Source: Flagellimonas maritima (GTDB lineage: Bacteria > Bacteroidota > Bacteroidia > Flavobacteriales > Flavobacteriaceae). From it: 64,000 bases of DNA. The notes beneath the pieces were generated by a model that saw nothing but the letters and a program-made list of their open reading frames with translations, was not told the DNA's origin and made no database searches. Below are positions 53,851-62,870 of the stretch, piece after piece. The stretch is taken from the NCBI RefSeq assembly GCF_003269425.1, contig NZ_CP030104.1:2947001-3011000 (forward strand), read 5' to 3'. Numbering within the stretch: position 1 is the first letter of the stretch; every line of letters starts with the position of its first letter. A program made the position numbers and the translations under genes.

Positions 53851-55097
53851 TGTTAAAAACCTACATTGTCTTATTTTCATTTCTTCTACTTTGTAATCGA
53901 GAAACATATGGTAAAACCATAGTGGTCTGCCCAACATGTTCCATAAAATCCATTAAAGAGGGTATAGGGGTGGCATCGGATTATGATACGCTTCTCATTA
54001 AAAAAGGAACTTATAAAGAATTCAATATTGTTATTGACAAGCCCTTAACGCTAAAAGGTGAAAACTATCCCATTGTAGATGGAGAAAAAAAGGGAGAGAT
54101 AATCAGAATCATTTCGGATAACGTTACTGTAGATGGATTTTTTCTTATAAATGTCGGAATCAGTTACACAACAGATTATGCAGCATTACGCGTGGTGAAA
54201 AGTGAAAATTTTGTAATCCAGAATCTCGTATTGGAAAAATTATTTTTCGGGATTTATCTGGAAAAATCCAATAACGGAAAAGTATATCACAATAAGATTA
54301 TTGGTGATGCCAAAGACGAGTATAATTCCGGTAATGGAATCCAATTGTGGTACTCCCACAATGTTTCTGTAGACCGTAATATTGTTCAAGGTACCCGCGA
54401 TGGTATCTACCTCGAATTCTCGGACAACGTTACCATCAACAATAACAGCAGTACCAATAACCTTAGATATGGACTCCATTTTATGTTCAGTAACCATGAT
54501 GTCTATACCAATAACACTTTCGAGAATAACGGTGCTGGAGTTGCGGTCATGTTCTCCAAACATATAAAAATGTTGGATAATACGTTTCGGAAAAACTGGG
54601 GCACGGCTGCTTATGGAATATTGTTGAAGGAAATCAACGACGGTGAAATATCGGGCAATACCTTTGAAGAAAATACGGTAGGCATCAATATAGAAGGCTC
54701 CAATAGGATAACCTATAGCAATAATGATTTTATAAGAAATGGGTGGGCCATCAAAATTTTAGGAGCATGCTATACCAATAGTTTTAAGAACAATAATTTT
54801 TTGAACAACAGTTTTGATATCTCGTACAACAGTAAATTGAACGACAATGTATTTGATGAAAATTATTGGAGCAATTATACAGGATATGATTTGGACAAAA
54901 ACGGGATAGGGGATGTGCCATATAGACCTGTAAAACTGTTCTCCTATATTGTGAACCGCACTCCCGAAACCATTGTATTGCTGCGTAGCCTGTTTATGGA
55001 TATTATCGATTTTTCAGAGAAGGTCTCGCCTGTTTTTACACCTGACAAACTTTTGGATGCCCATCCAAGAATGAAAAGATACCATGATAGAGATTGA
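53850..55097 (+). CDS. nosD: Nitrous oxide reductase accessory protein NosD
   Basis: 415 residues with a signal peptide (about 1-20). A right-handed parallel beta-helix (CASH/NosD) with repeated N-asparagine turns (VTINNNSSTNN, VYTNNTFENNG, MLDNTFRKNWG, GISGN-type). NosD works with the NosFY ABC transporter in CuZ maturation. The start shares one base with the cupin stop and the end overlaps nosF by 14 bp. Confidence 0.94.
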   Translation: MLKTYIVLFSFLLLCNRETYGKTIVVCPTCSIKSIKEGIGVASDYDTLLIKKGTYKEFNIVIDKPLTLKGENYPIVDGEKKGEIIRIISDNVTVDGFFLINVGISYTTDYAALRVVKSENFVIQNLVLEKLFFGIYLEKSNNGKVYHNKIIGDAKDEYNSGNGIQLWYSHNVSVDRNIVQGTRDGIYLEFSDNVTINNNSSTNNLRYGLHFMFSNHDVYTNNTFENNGAGVAVMFSKHIKMLDNTFRKNWGTAAYGILLKEINDGEISGNTFEENTVGINIEGSNRITYSNNDFIRNGWAIKILGACYTNSFKNNNFLNNSFDISYNSKLNDNVFDENYWSNYTGYDLDKNGIGDVPYRPVKLFSYIVNRTPETIVLLRSLFMDIIDFSEKVSPVFTPDKLLDAHPRMKRYHDRD

Positions 55098-55788
55098 AAA
55101 CCTACATAAGAAATTTGGTAAGAACGAGGTTCTGAAAGACCTAAACCTCTCAATAACAAAAGGTGGTATTATAGCTATCCTGGGACCCAACGGCTCGGGT
55201 AAAACCACTTTGATCAAAAGTATTTTGGGAATGGTGATTCCCAATAAGGGCAGCATCTCCATTTCAGGAACAGCTATAAAAAATCAATGGAAGTACCGTA
55301 GGCAAATAGAATATCTGCCACAAATAGCAAACTTTCCAGGAAACCTTAAGGTGAAAGAGCTGATCAGAATGATAAAGGACCTAAGACAACTACCTAGCGA
55401 GGAAAAGAAGCTGGTCTCTCTTTTTGGACTTGAACCCTTTTTAGATAAACGTTTAGCTACATTATCCGGTGGAACAAAGCAAAAAGTGAATATCGTCATG
55501 ACGCTCATGTTCGATAGTCCCTTGATCATCTTGGACGAACCAACGACAGGATTGGATCCCGCGGCCTTAATAAGGTTGAAAGCACTGATTCAGAAAGAAA
55601 AAACAAAAGGAAAGACCATTTTGGTCACCTCCCATATTATGCAATTTGTGGAAGAGGTAGCTGATGAAATTGTCTATCTGCTGGAAGGGAATATTTATTT
55701 TAAAGGAAGTATTCAGGACCTGAAACGACAAACCGGCCAAAATGATGTAGAACGTGCAATTGCCACACTAACTGTCGCCAATGCTTAA
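55084..55788 (+). CDS. nosF: ABC transporter ATPase NosF
   Basis: 234 residues. Walker A GPNGSGKTTL (34-43), signature LSGGTKQKV, Walker B LIILDEPTTGLDP, and H-loop LVTSHIM. It energises the NosDFY complex needed for copper-site maturation in NosZ. It overlaps nosD by 14 bp and nosY by 8 bp. Confidence 0.94.
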   Translation: MIEIENLHKKFGKNEVLKDLNLSITKGGIIAILGPNGSGKTTLIKSILGMVIPNKGSISISGTAIKNQWKYRRQIEYLPQIANFPGNLKVKELIRMIKDLRQLPSEEKKLVSLFGLEPFLDKRLATLSGGTKQKVNIVMTLMFDSPLIILDEPTTGLDPAALIRLKALIQKEKTKGKTILVTSHIMQFVEEVADEIVYLLEGNIYFKGSIQDLKRQTGQNDVERAIATLTVANA

Positions 55789-56563
55789 AATCTTAAAGTA
55801 TAGTTTTTATGATCTTATCCGTAGCCGATGGAGCTATGTATACTTTCTTTTTTATCTGTGCCTAGGGTTTGTATTGTTGTTTCTGAATAATGATGTTTCC
55901 AAGGCTATAATTACTTTAATGAATGTCATAATTGTATTGGTACCGCTTATCGGGACTATTTTTGGGATTATGTATTACTATAATTCCAAAGAATTTACAG
56001 AATTATTATTGGCACAGCCCATAAAACGTTCCTCAATTTTTCTGGGTCAATATTTGGGAGTGGCAGGTTCGTTAACACTTAGTCTGTTGTTAGGTCTTGG
56101 TATTCCCTTTCTTTTGTACGGACTTTTGAGGAGCAATGCTATTTTCGATTTTTCACTGTTGTTGGTTACAGGAGCGTTTTTGACCTTCATCTTTACGGCA
56201 CTTTCCTTTAACATAGGGCTTTCTAATGAGAATAAAATAAAGGGTTTCGGATATGCCGTTCTACTTTGGCTTTTTTTGGCCGTAATCTATGATGGGCTTT
56301 TTCTGATGTCGCTTATCGTTTTTGAGGAATATCCATTGGACACCTTCTCAATAGTCGCTACAACATTGAACCCAATCGACCTTTCAAGAATTTTGATTTT
56401 ATTAAAACTTGATATTTCTGCATTATTGGGATATACAGGGGCAGTTTTCAAAACCTTTTTCGGAACACAACAGGGTTTGATTGTTTCGATTGCTATGTTG
56501 GTGCTTTGGACACTATTACCCATCTGGCGGCTGATTTTTAAATCCAGGAAAAAAGATTTCTGA
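55781..56563 (+). CDS. nosY: ABC transporter permease NosY
   Basis: 260 residues, six membrane segments, with the ABC-2 type NosY pattern: SFYDLIRSRWSYVYFLFY, VLVPLIGTIFGIMYYYNSKE FTELLLAQPI region, KTFFGTQQGL near the C-terminus. It is the last gene of the cluster and is convergent with the pseudopilus operon; 133 bp separate them and no clear hairpin is seen there. Confidence 0.92.
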   Translation: MLKILKYSFYDLIRSRWSYVYFLFYLCLGFVLLFLNNDVSKAIITLMNVIIVLVPLIGTIFGIMYYYNSKEFTELLLAQPIKRSSIFLGQYLGVAGSLTLSLLLGLGIPFLLYGLLRSNAIFDFSLLLVTGAFLTFIFTALSFNIGLSNENKIKGFGYAVLLWLFLAVIYDGLFLMSLIVFEEYPLDTFSIVATTLNPIDLSRILILLKLDISALLGYTGAVFKTFFGTQQGLIVSIAMLVLWTLLPIWRLIFKSRKKDF

Positions 56564-56696
56564 TGTAGTTAAATTCTAGCAGTAGAATAGCGACTATCAC
56601 AATATCTTGGATTTAGGACATTTGAAATAGCGTGTTTCTTTACAAAGCTTTAATTCTATTTCCATTATGCAGATTCTAATAAAAAATTACTTTGAA

Positions 56697-57836
56697 CTAG
56701 CCACCAAGAACAGCACTCAGTTTAAACATGGGTAAGTACATGGATACCAAAATTACACCAACAAATATTCCTATGATGACTATAATCAAAGGTTCCATTA
56801 TAGTTGCTAATAATTTTGACCTTTGTTGAACCTCCAAAACATATTGTTGGTTAAGTTTCTCAAAAATGAACTCCGTTTGGTTTGTCTCCTCAGCTACTTT
56901 GATCAAGGATACCATTTTATTGTCGAATATATTGTTTCCATTAAAACTTTCATGAAGATTTGTACCTTGCATCATTTTAGTTTCCATGGTTTTAAGCGTA
57001 TTCTGCAATGGTGAGAAATTGATCATTCGCTTTACCATTTGGATGCTGTAGAGCATAGGAACTTTGGAAGCTGTTAACAAGGCCATGGCCTGGGTGAACT
57101 GAGCTAAGTAAACGGAACGGATAAAATTCCCCACGTAAGGGGTTTTGAGAACAAAATAGTCCCACTTTGTTTGAAGTTTCCCTATTTTTAAAATTGTTTT
57201 TCTCAGGATAATCAGTAAAGCTGAGATCAAGAGAATAAACAAACCATAGTTCTTGATGAAATTGGAAATTGAAATAATCCATTGCGTAATGGTTGGCAAT
57301 TCCACTCCATTTTGTCTAAAAATATCCTCAAACATGGGTACCACCATGCGTAGCATAAATACGACAACCAAGATAGCCGTACACAAAATAATAAGGGGAT
57401 AGGTCAGTGCATTGACCAAATTCCGTCTTTGCTCATTTTTCTGGACGAAGAAAGTTGCTAATTCATGGACAATTCTCACTAAATTTCCGCTTTCCTCACC
57501 AATTTGTACTGAATACTGCTCATATTCGGAGAATTCCTTCCGAATTCTTAGGATTTCAGAAAGACTTTGGCCTGCTTCCAGCTCATCCAACATTTGGGAG
57601 TAAAATTGTTGTAAGTTTTCTTTATTTTGATTTGTTTTGAGAAGTTCAAGAGCTTCACGTAGATGTATTCCAGCCTTTAAAAGCAAGGCTATTTCACTAT
57701 AAAACTCTTCTTTTCGTTTGTTGTTGAAAAAAGTCCCAAAAAGATTTATTTCGCTTTTTAACAACTTTTCAAGTCCCTTTTTTTCGGACTTCCCTATTGT
57801 TTCAGATTTTAAGGTCGGTTCTAATTTGAATCCCAT
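56697..57836 (-). CDS. Type II secretion / type IV pilus inner-membrane protein (GspF/PilC)
   Basis: 379 residues with two GspF domains. The first (about 42-160) has FYSEIALLLKAGIHLREAL and GEESGNLVRIV. A membrane pair follows at about 155-175 and 200-215. The second domain (about 240-345) has FTQAMALLTASKVPMLYSI and KVAEETNQTEFIFEKL, then a C-terminal span (about 350-372). GspF/PilC is the platform that the assembly ATPase turns. It is the last gene of the pseudopilus operon, 1 bp after the preceding stop. No GspE or GspG adjoins it. Confidence 0.92.
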   Translation of the reverse strand: MGFKLEPTLKSETIGKSEKKGLEKLLKSEINLFGTFFNNKRKEEFYSEIALLLKAGIHLREALELLKTNQNKENLQQFYSQMLDELEAGQSLSEILRIRKEFSEYEQYSVQIGEESGNLVRIVHELATFFVQKNEQRRNLVNALTYPLIILCTAILVVVFMLRMVVPMFEDIFRQNGVELPTITQWIISISNFIKNYGLFILLISALLIILRKTILKIGKLQTKWDYFVLKTPYVGNFIRSVYLAQFTQAMALLTASKVPMLYSIQMVKRMINFSPLQNTLKTMETKMMQGTNLHESFNGNNIFDNKMVSLIKVAEETNQTEFIFEKLNQQYVLEVQQRSKLLATIMEPLIIVIIGIFVGVILVSMYLPMFKLSAVLGG

Positions 57837-57837
57837 C

Positions 57838-58317
57838 TTATTGGTTTATATAGCTGGTCGACGAATTTTTTTTAAACACAAAAATCCGTTTTGCATCAAT
57901 TTCTCCAGTCATGTAAATATCTATAGCGTCAATCTCGCCGGAGAATTTAGATTCACCATTAAAATAACTGGACTTGTTCATAATTTTGATGTGGAAAGTG
58001 TCTCTATTTTTAATCACAAATTCATCTTGAAATTTGTAAGCTGTTTTCCTGATTTCATTAGTGAACCACAATTGCTGTTGGTTGGCATTCCACCATACAG
58101 TATCAAACTGATTGAAATCAATCCAAAGACTTTGCCGAAATAAATTGATTTCTGTATTTTTTTGATGATTAACTGATATGCCATGTATCTGCTGTTGTAC
58201 CAATCTGAGCACACTAAAAGCCATACCCACTACCAAGGTGGTAATCAACAACACTACCACCATTTCGTTTAAAGTAAACGCCTTTGTTTTTTTAATCCAA
58301 TTCATCCAGAACTTCAA
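57838..58317 (-). CDS. Prepilin-type protein, GspJ/H-like minor pseudopilin
   Basis: 159 residues. A type IV prepilin signature KKTKA|FTLNEMVVVLLITT (E at +5) precedes a membrane helix of about 20 residues, then a globular beta-rich domain. Ala at -1 is acceptable for PilD-type peptidases. It overlaps the upstream pseudopilin gene by 26 bp. Start ATG at 58317 or 58305. Probably a tip pseudopilin. Confidence 0.85.
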   Translation of the reverse strand: MKFWMNWIKKTKAFTLNEMVVVLLITTLVVGMAFSVLRLVQQQIHGISVNHQKNTEINLFRQSLWIDFNQFDTVWWNANQQQLWFTNEIRKTAYKFQDEFVIKNRDTFHIKIMNKSSYFNGESKFSGEIDAIDIYMTGEIDAKRIFVFKKNSSTSYINQ

Positions 58318-58630
58318 AGGTTATTTTTGCGTTACTTTCATTATGGGAAGCTGAAAAGATAATGTTGTTGAAAGTATCCCAGTCTTCTTTTTTGACCGCT
58401 ATGTTCCAAGCCCCAACCTCATCATTATAGGGGATTTCCAGTTTTCCATATTGGTATTGGTATTGCAACTGTAACAGTTCCTCGCGTACCTGATTTTCAT
58501 TATGCAAAAAACTTCCTACAAACAACGAATTGAGTACCATACTTGCAACCATGAATACGATAACAATGAGTACAGTGGCCACTAGGGTTTCCATCAATGT
58601 TGATGATTTTAATCGATTTAATACAACCAT
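58292..58630 (-). CDS. Small pseudopilin-like protein, GspI position
   Basis: 112 residues. The N-terminus RLKSSTLMETLVATVLIVIV is pilin-like: T-L-x-E follows, but -1 and +1 are both Ser instead of Gly/Ala and Phe, so processing by the usual prepilin peptidase is uncertain. A hydrophobic helix (about 13-34) and a short globular domain follow. It overlaps the 421-residue gene by 13 bp and the next pseudopilin by 26 bp. Confidence 0.75.
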   Translation of the reverse strand: MVVLNRLKSSTLMETLVATVLIVIVFMVASMVLNSLFVGSFLHNENQVREELLQLQYQYQYGKLEIPYNDEVGAWNIAVKKEDWDTFNNIIFSASHNESNAKITFEVLDELD

Positions 58631-59883
58631 TTCATTACTTGATTGGCAGGTTTATTTTCGATGCACAACCCCCCGTATTCCTGCGGTAGGAGTGAAGCTT
58701 CTATCTTTCCGTTGAATAGATGGTTTTGGTAGATTTTACCGTTTTCCAATGTGATAAAAAAATTAGTGATCACACTCCCGTGAACGCTTCCTTTAAGTTC
58801 CAAGTTTTGCCTACAATATACCTCGCCAGTCACTTTTGCATTTTCCTCTATTTTGATGTTGGCCTTTAACGCTTTCGTTTTATTTTCATCCAGATAAAGC
58901 AACATCCCTGATATCGATGACCTACTTCCCAAAATGATTTCAGGTTCGACAAAATGATTTCGTTCATTATCTGGAACCTTTCTTTTTTTGACAGCCAAAA
59001 CGGTAGGATAATCCAAATGGCAGCTTTTGCCCACTTTAATGTGTTCGCTGGCAATGGCCTGAAAATATCCCTGTACTCCATCGCCTATTTCAATATAAGG
59101 TGCTATCAAAACTACATCTTGCAGCTTAGCAGAATTATGAACCGTTATTTTACGGGCAGCCCATATTGTTATGTTACCAGTGAGTTCCAATTCTTCCAAA
59201 TTTAAAGAGTGGCCCTTGATGGTTAGGGTTTCTTCCATAAAGCTGTTTTTGAGCACTATACCTTTTTTATATTTCACCTCAACTCCTCTGGGTTCAAAGT
59301 AAGGATAAGCTAGTCGGCTAAGCTGATTTTTGACCGTTTGCCCCAATTGAGGTAATTTTGACCTACTTCGGAGTTGTTTTCCATAAACCAATTGGGGTTT
59401 TGTATACCCGTCCCCACCTATATTCCCAACTTTGATACCTTGTTCGGGAAGATAGGATGTCCCTATAATTTTGGTATCTCCTGCAACAACCATGGGTCTT
59501 TGATTGTCCTTTAGATATAAGGCAGGCTTTTCTTTTTCGGCATTTCCCATCAGGGCTATTTTTGTGAACGTAAGCTTTCCTTTTTTAGAGGTAACCTTAC
59601 GCAATTCCATAAGTCCCCAATAACTACTTTGAACATTTGTCCTTATACCCAAAGTATTATTTTTTGGGTTTTTAAAAGCTTCTTGGGAGGAAGAAGTTGT
59701 AAAGAGATGTTCGAACTTTTGGTCAGTAGTCTGTATCAAAGCAATGGTAGTATTTGTCTTTTTTTTAAAAAGCATATGGGAATACGAGACCAGCACAAAC
59801 GACAATAGTAATACTGCTATGATAGTACCGATAAAGAGCACGAACTGCAGTGCACCTGCTTTGACTTTTTTTGGCCAGATCAT
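58618..59883 (-). CDS. Large membrane-anchored beta-helix protein in the pseudopilus operon (GspK/PilX position)
   Basis: 421 residues. The N-terminus VKAGALQFVLFIGTIIAVLL is a pilin-like or GspK-like hydrophobic helix with no canonical cleavage glutamate. The C-terminal half (about 205-400) has short beta repeats (LEELELTGNITIWAARKITV, LQDVVLIAPYIEIGDGVQGY, NIKIEENAKVTGEVYCRQNL) like a bactofilin or polymer-forming solenoid. I know no named family that combines these. It overlaps its neighbours by 13 and 4 bp. Confidence 0.65.
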   Translation of the reverse strand: MIWPKKVKAGALQFVLFIGTIIAVLLLSFVLVSYSHMLFKKKTNTTIALIQTTDQKFEHLFTTSSSQEAFKNPKNNTLGIRTNVQSSYWGLMELRKVTSKKGKLTFTKIALMGNAEKEKPALYLKDNQRPMVVAGDTKIIGTSYLPEQGIKVGNIGGDGYTKPQLVYGKQLRSRSKLPQLGQTVKNQLSRLAYPYFEPRGVEVKYKKGIVLKNSFMEETLTIKGHSLNLEELELTGNITIWAARKITVHNSAKLQDVVLIAPYIEIGDGVQGYFQAIASEHIKVGKSCHLDYPTVLAVKKRKVPDNERNHFVEPEIILGSRSSISGMLLYLDENKTKALKANIKIEENAKVTGEVYCRQNLELKGSVHGSVITNFFITLENGKIYQNHLFNGKIEASLLPQEYGGLCIENKPANQVMKWLY

Positions 59884-60335
59884 TCTGTCAATGCAATAGT
59901 TTCCATAATCCCATTGTACTTTAGGATAATGTGTTCGCCATTTCCCCGTAATAGCTTAACACCATCTATTTCTTCTTTTGTTGAGATAATATGTTGTTTT
60001 CCATCAATAGATACAAAGTATAGCGCTTTACTGGTTCCCGATTGGGAAACCATACCCGAGTACACAATGTTCTTTTTGACCATTGGAGTCTTTTTAATAG
60101 TTCTTTTCACGGTTTTTTTCAGAGAAGGTGAGACTCCTAAAAAAGGATCTTGATAATTGGCTATCAAACTGAACGTATCCTTTTTTCTTTCGGGTTTTTG
60201 CATTTTGGGAATAGGTTTTGTAACTACTATGGGCTTGGGTTCTGGCGAAAGGACGCCAACCACTTTGAAACCTATAATTCCCCATACAATCACTACTATG
60301 CCAAGAAGCAGGTATGTCCTCGTCTGTTTTTTCAA
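59880..60335 (-). CDS. GspC/PilP-like inner-membrane protein
   Basis: 151 residues: one N-terminal membrane segment (8-27), a Pro/Lys-rich periplasmic linker (about 31-85), and a small beta domain (about 90-150; YSGMVSQSGTSKALYFVSID) similar in pattern to the homology region of GspC or to PilP, which contacts the secretin. It overlaps both neighbours by 4 bp (ATGA). Confidence 0.65.
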   Translation of the reverse strand: MKKQTRTYLLLGIVVIVWGIIGFKVVGVLSPEPKPIVVTKPIPKMQKPERKKDTFSLIANYQDPFLGVSPSLKKTVKRTIKKTPMVKKNIVYSGMVSQSGTSKALYFVSIDGKQHIISTKEEIDGVKLLRGNGEHIILKYNGIMETIALTE

Positions 60336-61030
60336 TTGCCTATGGTAAAATTAAAAGTCTTACTTATATCACTTTCATTACCAGCAGTATCGAACGCCTG
60401 TACAAACCAATAGTAAGTTCCTTCTGCTAGAATAGTGCTATAGGCTTTGTTTGCACCTAAAGCTTTAGTGACCAAAATTTGCAGTGAATCATCAGTGAAA
60501 ATAAAAATACTGTCCCGTTCGGCCGTACCAGAAATTTCTTCTCGTATCCAAGAAAAATTTACCTCGCTCTCGGCTTGGACAATTTCATTCGCAGGGGCAG
60601 TCGGTTGAGGTATATTGGGTGGTACTAAATCCAAATCTTTATTCCCGTTGACTTGAAAAGAGGTCAAGGTATAACCGGTTTTAAAACCACTATTAAATGC
60701 CTTAATGCGCCATTGGTATGTACCATTTTTTAGATTTTTATCGATTCGGGTAGTCACTTGGCCCAAGGTATCCACAGCTACCACGCTGTCCAAAACCAGT
60801 TGGATGGCATTTTCAAAATTTGGAGTGGCAATCTGGACATTATAAGATGTGGCATCTTCTACAATTTCCCAATGAAAACCTACGGTATTGGTAGTTAATA
60901 TACTGTCATCCATTGGAGCCAGAATCGTGACGGTTTGCCCAGAAATATCCGGTTCTTCCAAAATATCTTCGCAACCTACCAAAATAAGGACTGCCACCAT
61001 GATGCTATGATTAATTCTTCGCATGTTCAT
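60332..61030 (-). CDS. Lipoprotein with two fibronectin type III-like domains
   Basis: 232 residues with lipobox ILVGC (C20 in the 61030 frame). Two beta-sandwich repeats: about 33-130 (VTILAPMDDS, VGFHWEIVEDATSYNVQIA, NGTYQWRIKAFNSG) and about 137-230 (NIPQPTAPANE, VNFSWIREEI, GTYYWFVQAFDTAGN). It may be an envelope-anchored adhesive or scaffold part of the pilus-like system. The 4-bp overlaps on both sides show coupled translation. Confidence 0.78.
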   Translation of the reverse strand: MNMRRINHSIMVAVLILVGCEDILEEPDISGQTVTILAPMDDSILTTNTVGFHWEIVEDATSYNVQIATPNFENAIQLVLDSVVAVDTLGQVTTRIDKNLKNGTYQWRIKAFNSGFKTGYTLTSFQVNGNKDLDLVPPNIPQPTAPANEIVQAESEVNFSWIREEISGTAERDSIFIFTDDSLQILVTKALGANKAYSTILAEGTYYWFVQAFDTAGNESDISKTFNFTIGN

Positions 61031-61743
61031 AATTTTAAGTGGGAGCGTTTTATGGCCAATTTATTTGAATCTTTCTCCGTTTTTCCGGGACAGGAATTTC
61101 CCGTGACTAGTATTGCCGCAATCTGCAATTGGTTTCTTTTGTCTTTTTTCCAACAAAGTCCAGATGTTTCGAAGTCAAAAACCTGAAGGGAGGACAAGTT
61201 AATCTGGGTTTTTATCCTACCATTTTGAAGTACCAAGGTTAAAGCCCCATCTATCTCATCAACAAAGGAATGTTCCGCAGTCCTAATGCGCTGTTCTGTC
61301 TCAATATCTGTTATAAAGGAGATACTTGTCAAAATCAGTAAATCTTTATCATTCTGGAGATACTCTTTAACTTTTCGATTGTTTGGATGATTTAATTGAT
61401 TAGTAAGGCTAATAGCATCGCTGATCTGTGCTTGGAAGTATCGGGTTTGGACGGTTATCGTGTCCTTCTTGTTGAACAAAGGTTCTTTTCCACGTTGGTT
61501 TTCATACCTATTGTACTTGGTTGCCATCGAAGAACTGAGGGGTAGGGACTGTATAGTGATAGGTATAGGTTCTCCCAAAGTAGGTTCTCCCACCTTTTGG
61601 AAATTCTTTGTAAAAAAAACGGAACTGTGCTTTCCAATAGCACCGATGAAGGGTATTTGAGCATCTGTTTTTTTCAATTGGCCCAAAGGACCGCAGCCAT
61701 AGAGCACACATGTCATGAGTATGGCAGTGAATATAGGTTTCAT
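61027..61743 (-). CDS. Lipoprotein, first gene of the pseudopilus operon
   Basis: 238 residues; lipobox VLYGC (C17). The mature protein is mixed alpha/beta, with no known domain recognised. It is the 5'-most gene of the seven-gene operon and ends with a 4-bp overlap. No secretin-like sequence is seen; a pilotin or outer-membrane lipoprotein role would be speculation. Confidence 0.65.
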   Translation of the reverse strand: MKPIFTAILMTCVLYGCGPLGQLKKTDAQIPFIGAIGKHSSVFFTKNFQKVGEPTLGEPIPITIQSLPLSSSMATKYNRYENQRGKEPLFNKKDTITVQTRYFQAQISDAISLTNQLNHPNNRKVKEYLQNDKDLLILTSISFITDIETEQRIRTAEHSFVDEIDGALTLVLQNGRIKTQINLSSLQVFDFETSGLCWKKDKRNQLQIAAILVTGNSCPGKTEKDSNKLAIKRSHLKL

Positions 61744-61992
61744 AAGTAGGATTCTGTTTGAGATTTTAATGTTTTTTAGTTATGCAAAGGGCTGTTCAAG
61801 AAAACAAAAGGGAAACCGTCGGTGACCTATTTTATCAAAAAAAATTCAAAATTAGTTGTCTCGTGGACTACAATGTTAAATTATTGTTCTATATATGGAC
61901 TTTTCGTTTAACATTGACTTCAACAACTTCGAGTGAATTTGTGCATAGTCTGATTCGCAGCAATCATTGTTACGCGTTGATGTATAATGTTT

Positions 61993-62613
61993 TTATTCAA
62001 TTTTCAACTTTAGTGCATCAAAAGAATCTGTTTTTATTCCGATCAATCCATATTTAGTTTCACCATTTTTTATAATCGTTCCGTTTATATTGTATTCCGA
62101 CATTTCTTCCTTGAATTTTTTATTGGCCGAACCTGCTACTATCATATTTCCCCCTGCCAAACCTGGACCTAAAACCAATCCGATTGGTGTAGAACTCCTT
62201 TCCTGTTGAAAACCATTTGAATTGGTTTCTGTTACATAAAAATTTACAGGTGTTAAAAGTAGATACCATAGATAAGAAGCAGGACTTTGCTTCAGTGTTT
62301 TAAATACTTTTTGGTTTTCCATTACATAGACTTCGTTTTCATTTTCATAACTCAATTTTATATCTCTTCCGAACATTAAATCTTTTTCAGAGTTATTGGT
62401 GACTTTAATAGCTACTAGTTTCACTCCTTTTTTTGTTTCTTTTTTTGCATACTTTTTATCCAGTAAGTCATATTTATATTCAAGTCTGACATCTTCAATT
62501 TCATTCATTGAAATATAGTTAATGGATTTTGGTTCGATCAATTTGTAGCCGGATGCACAATTTGTTAAAGAAGAAACCGCAATAAACAGAAGGGTGATTT
62601 TAACAATCTTCAT
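61993..62613 (-). CDS. Lipoprotein of unknown function
   Basis: 206 residues with lipobox SSLTNC (C19). The mature region has beta-strand character (VKLVAIKVTNNSEKDLMFGR) and a hydrophobic stretch (SPASYLWYLLLTPVNFYV) followed by a Gly-rich segment. No family recognised. It stands alone between the pseudopilus operon and the Rhs locus; 249 bp of gene-free AT-rich sequence precede the operon. Confidence 0.6.
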   Translation of the reverse strand: MKIVKITLLFIAVSSLTNCASGYKLIEPKSINYISMNEIEDVRLEYKYDLLDKKYAKKETKKGVKLVAIKVTNNSEKDLMFGRDIKLSYENENEVYVMENQKVFKTLKQSPASYLWYLLLTPVNFYVTETNSNGFQQERSSTPIGLVLGPGLAGGNMIVAGSANKKFKEEMSEYNINGTIIKNGETKYGLIGIKTDSFDALKLKIE

Positions 62614-62645
62614 TCAATTAATTTAATGGTATTAGTGTCTGTAAA

Positions 62646-62668
62646 ATGATTCGCATATAGTGAATCAT
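62646..62668 (-). terminator. Possible hairpin downstream of the Rhs locus
   Basis: ATGATTC (62646-62652) pairs with GAATCAT (62662-62668); the minus-strand transcript runs into TTTT. It is 200 bp beyond the last Rhs-locus frame. The rest of the 257-bp gap 62614-62870 shows nothing recognisable. Confidence 0.35.
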
Positions 62669-62870
62669 CTCTTTTTTACAAGTATACCTATCTGATTGTT
62701 AAGTGTAGGAGTATAGTTTACGGATGTGCCGTATGAATTGATATTTGGCCTATGATGGTTTACGGGTAATCTTTATATCTTGATTAAATCCTGTCGGAAC
62801 ATCTTCATTTATTAAGAAATTTAACCAATAATTACAAAGTATGGAAATCCTTATGGGATTGAATAGATAA

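Noticed and set aside
53850..55097. NosD beta-helix protein as a polysaccharide lyase or epimerase
   Set aside because: It lies in the nos run with nosL, nosF and nosY, and overlaps nosF; the NosD assignment explains it.
61782..62057. Plus-strand open frame of 91 codons between the pseudopilus operon and the lipoprotein gene
   Set aside because: It overlaps the 3' end of the lipoprotein gene on the other strand, has no signal, domain or start context, and shows biased random composition.
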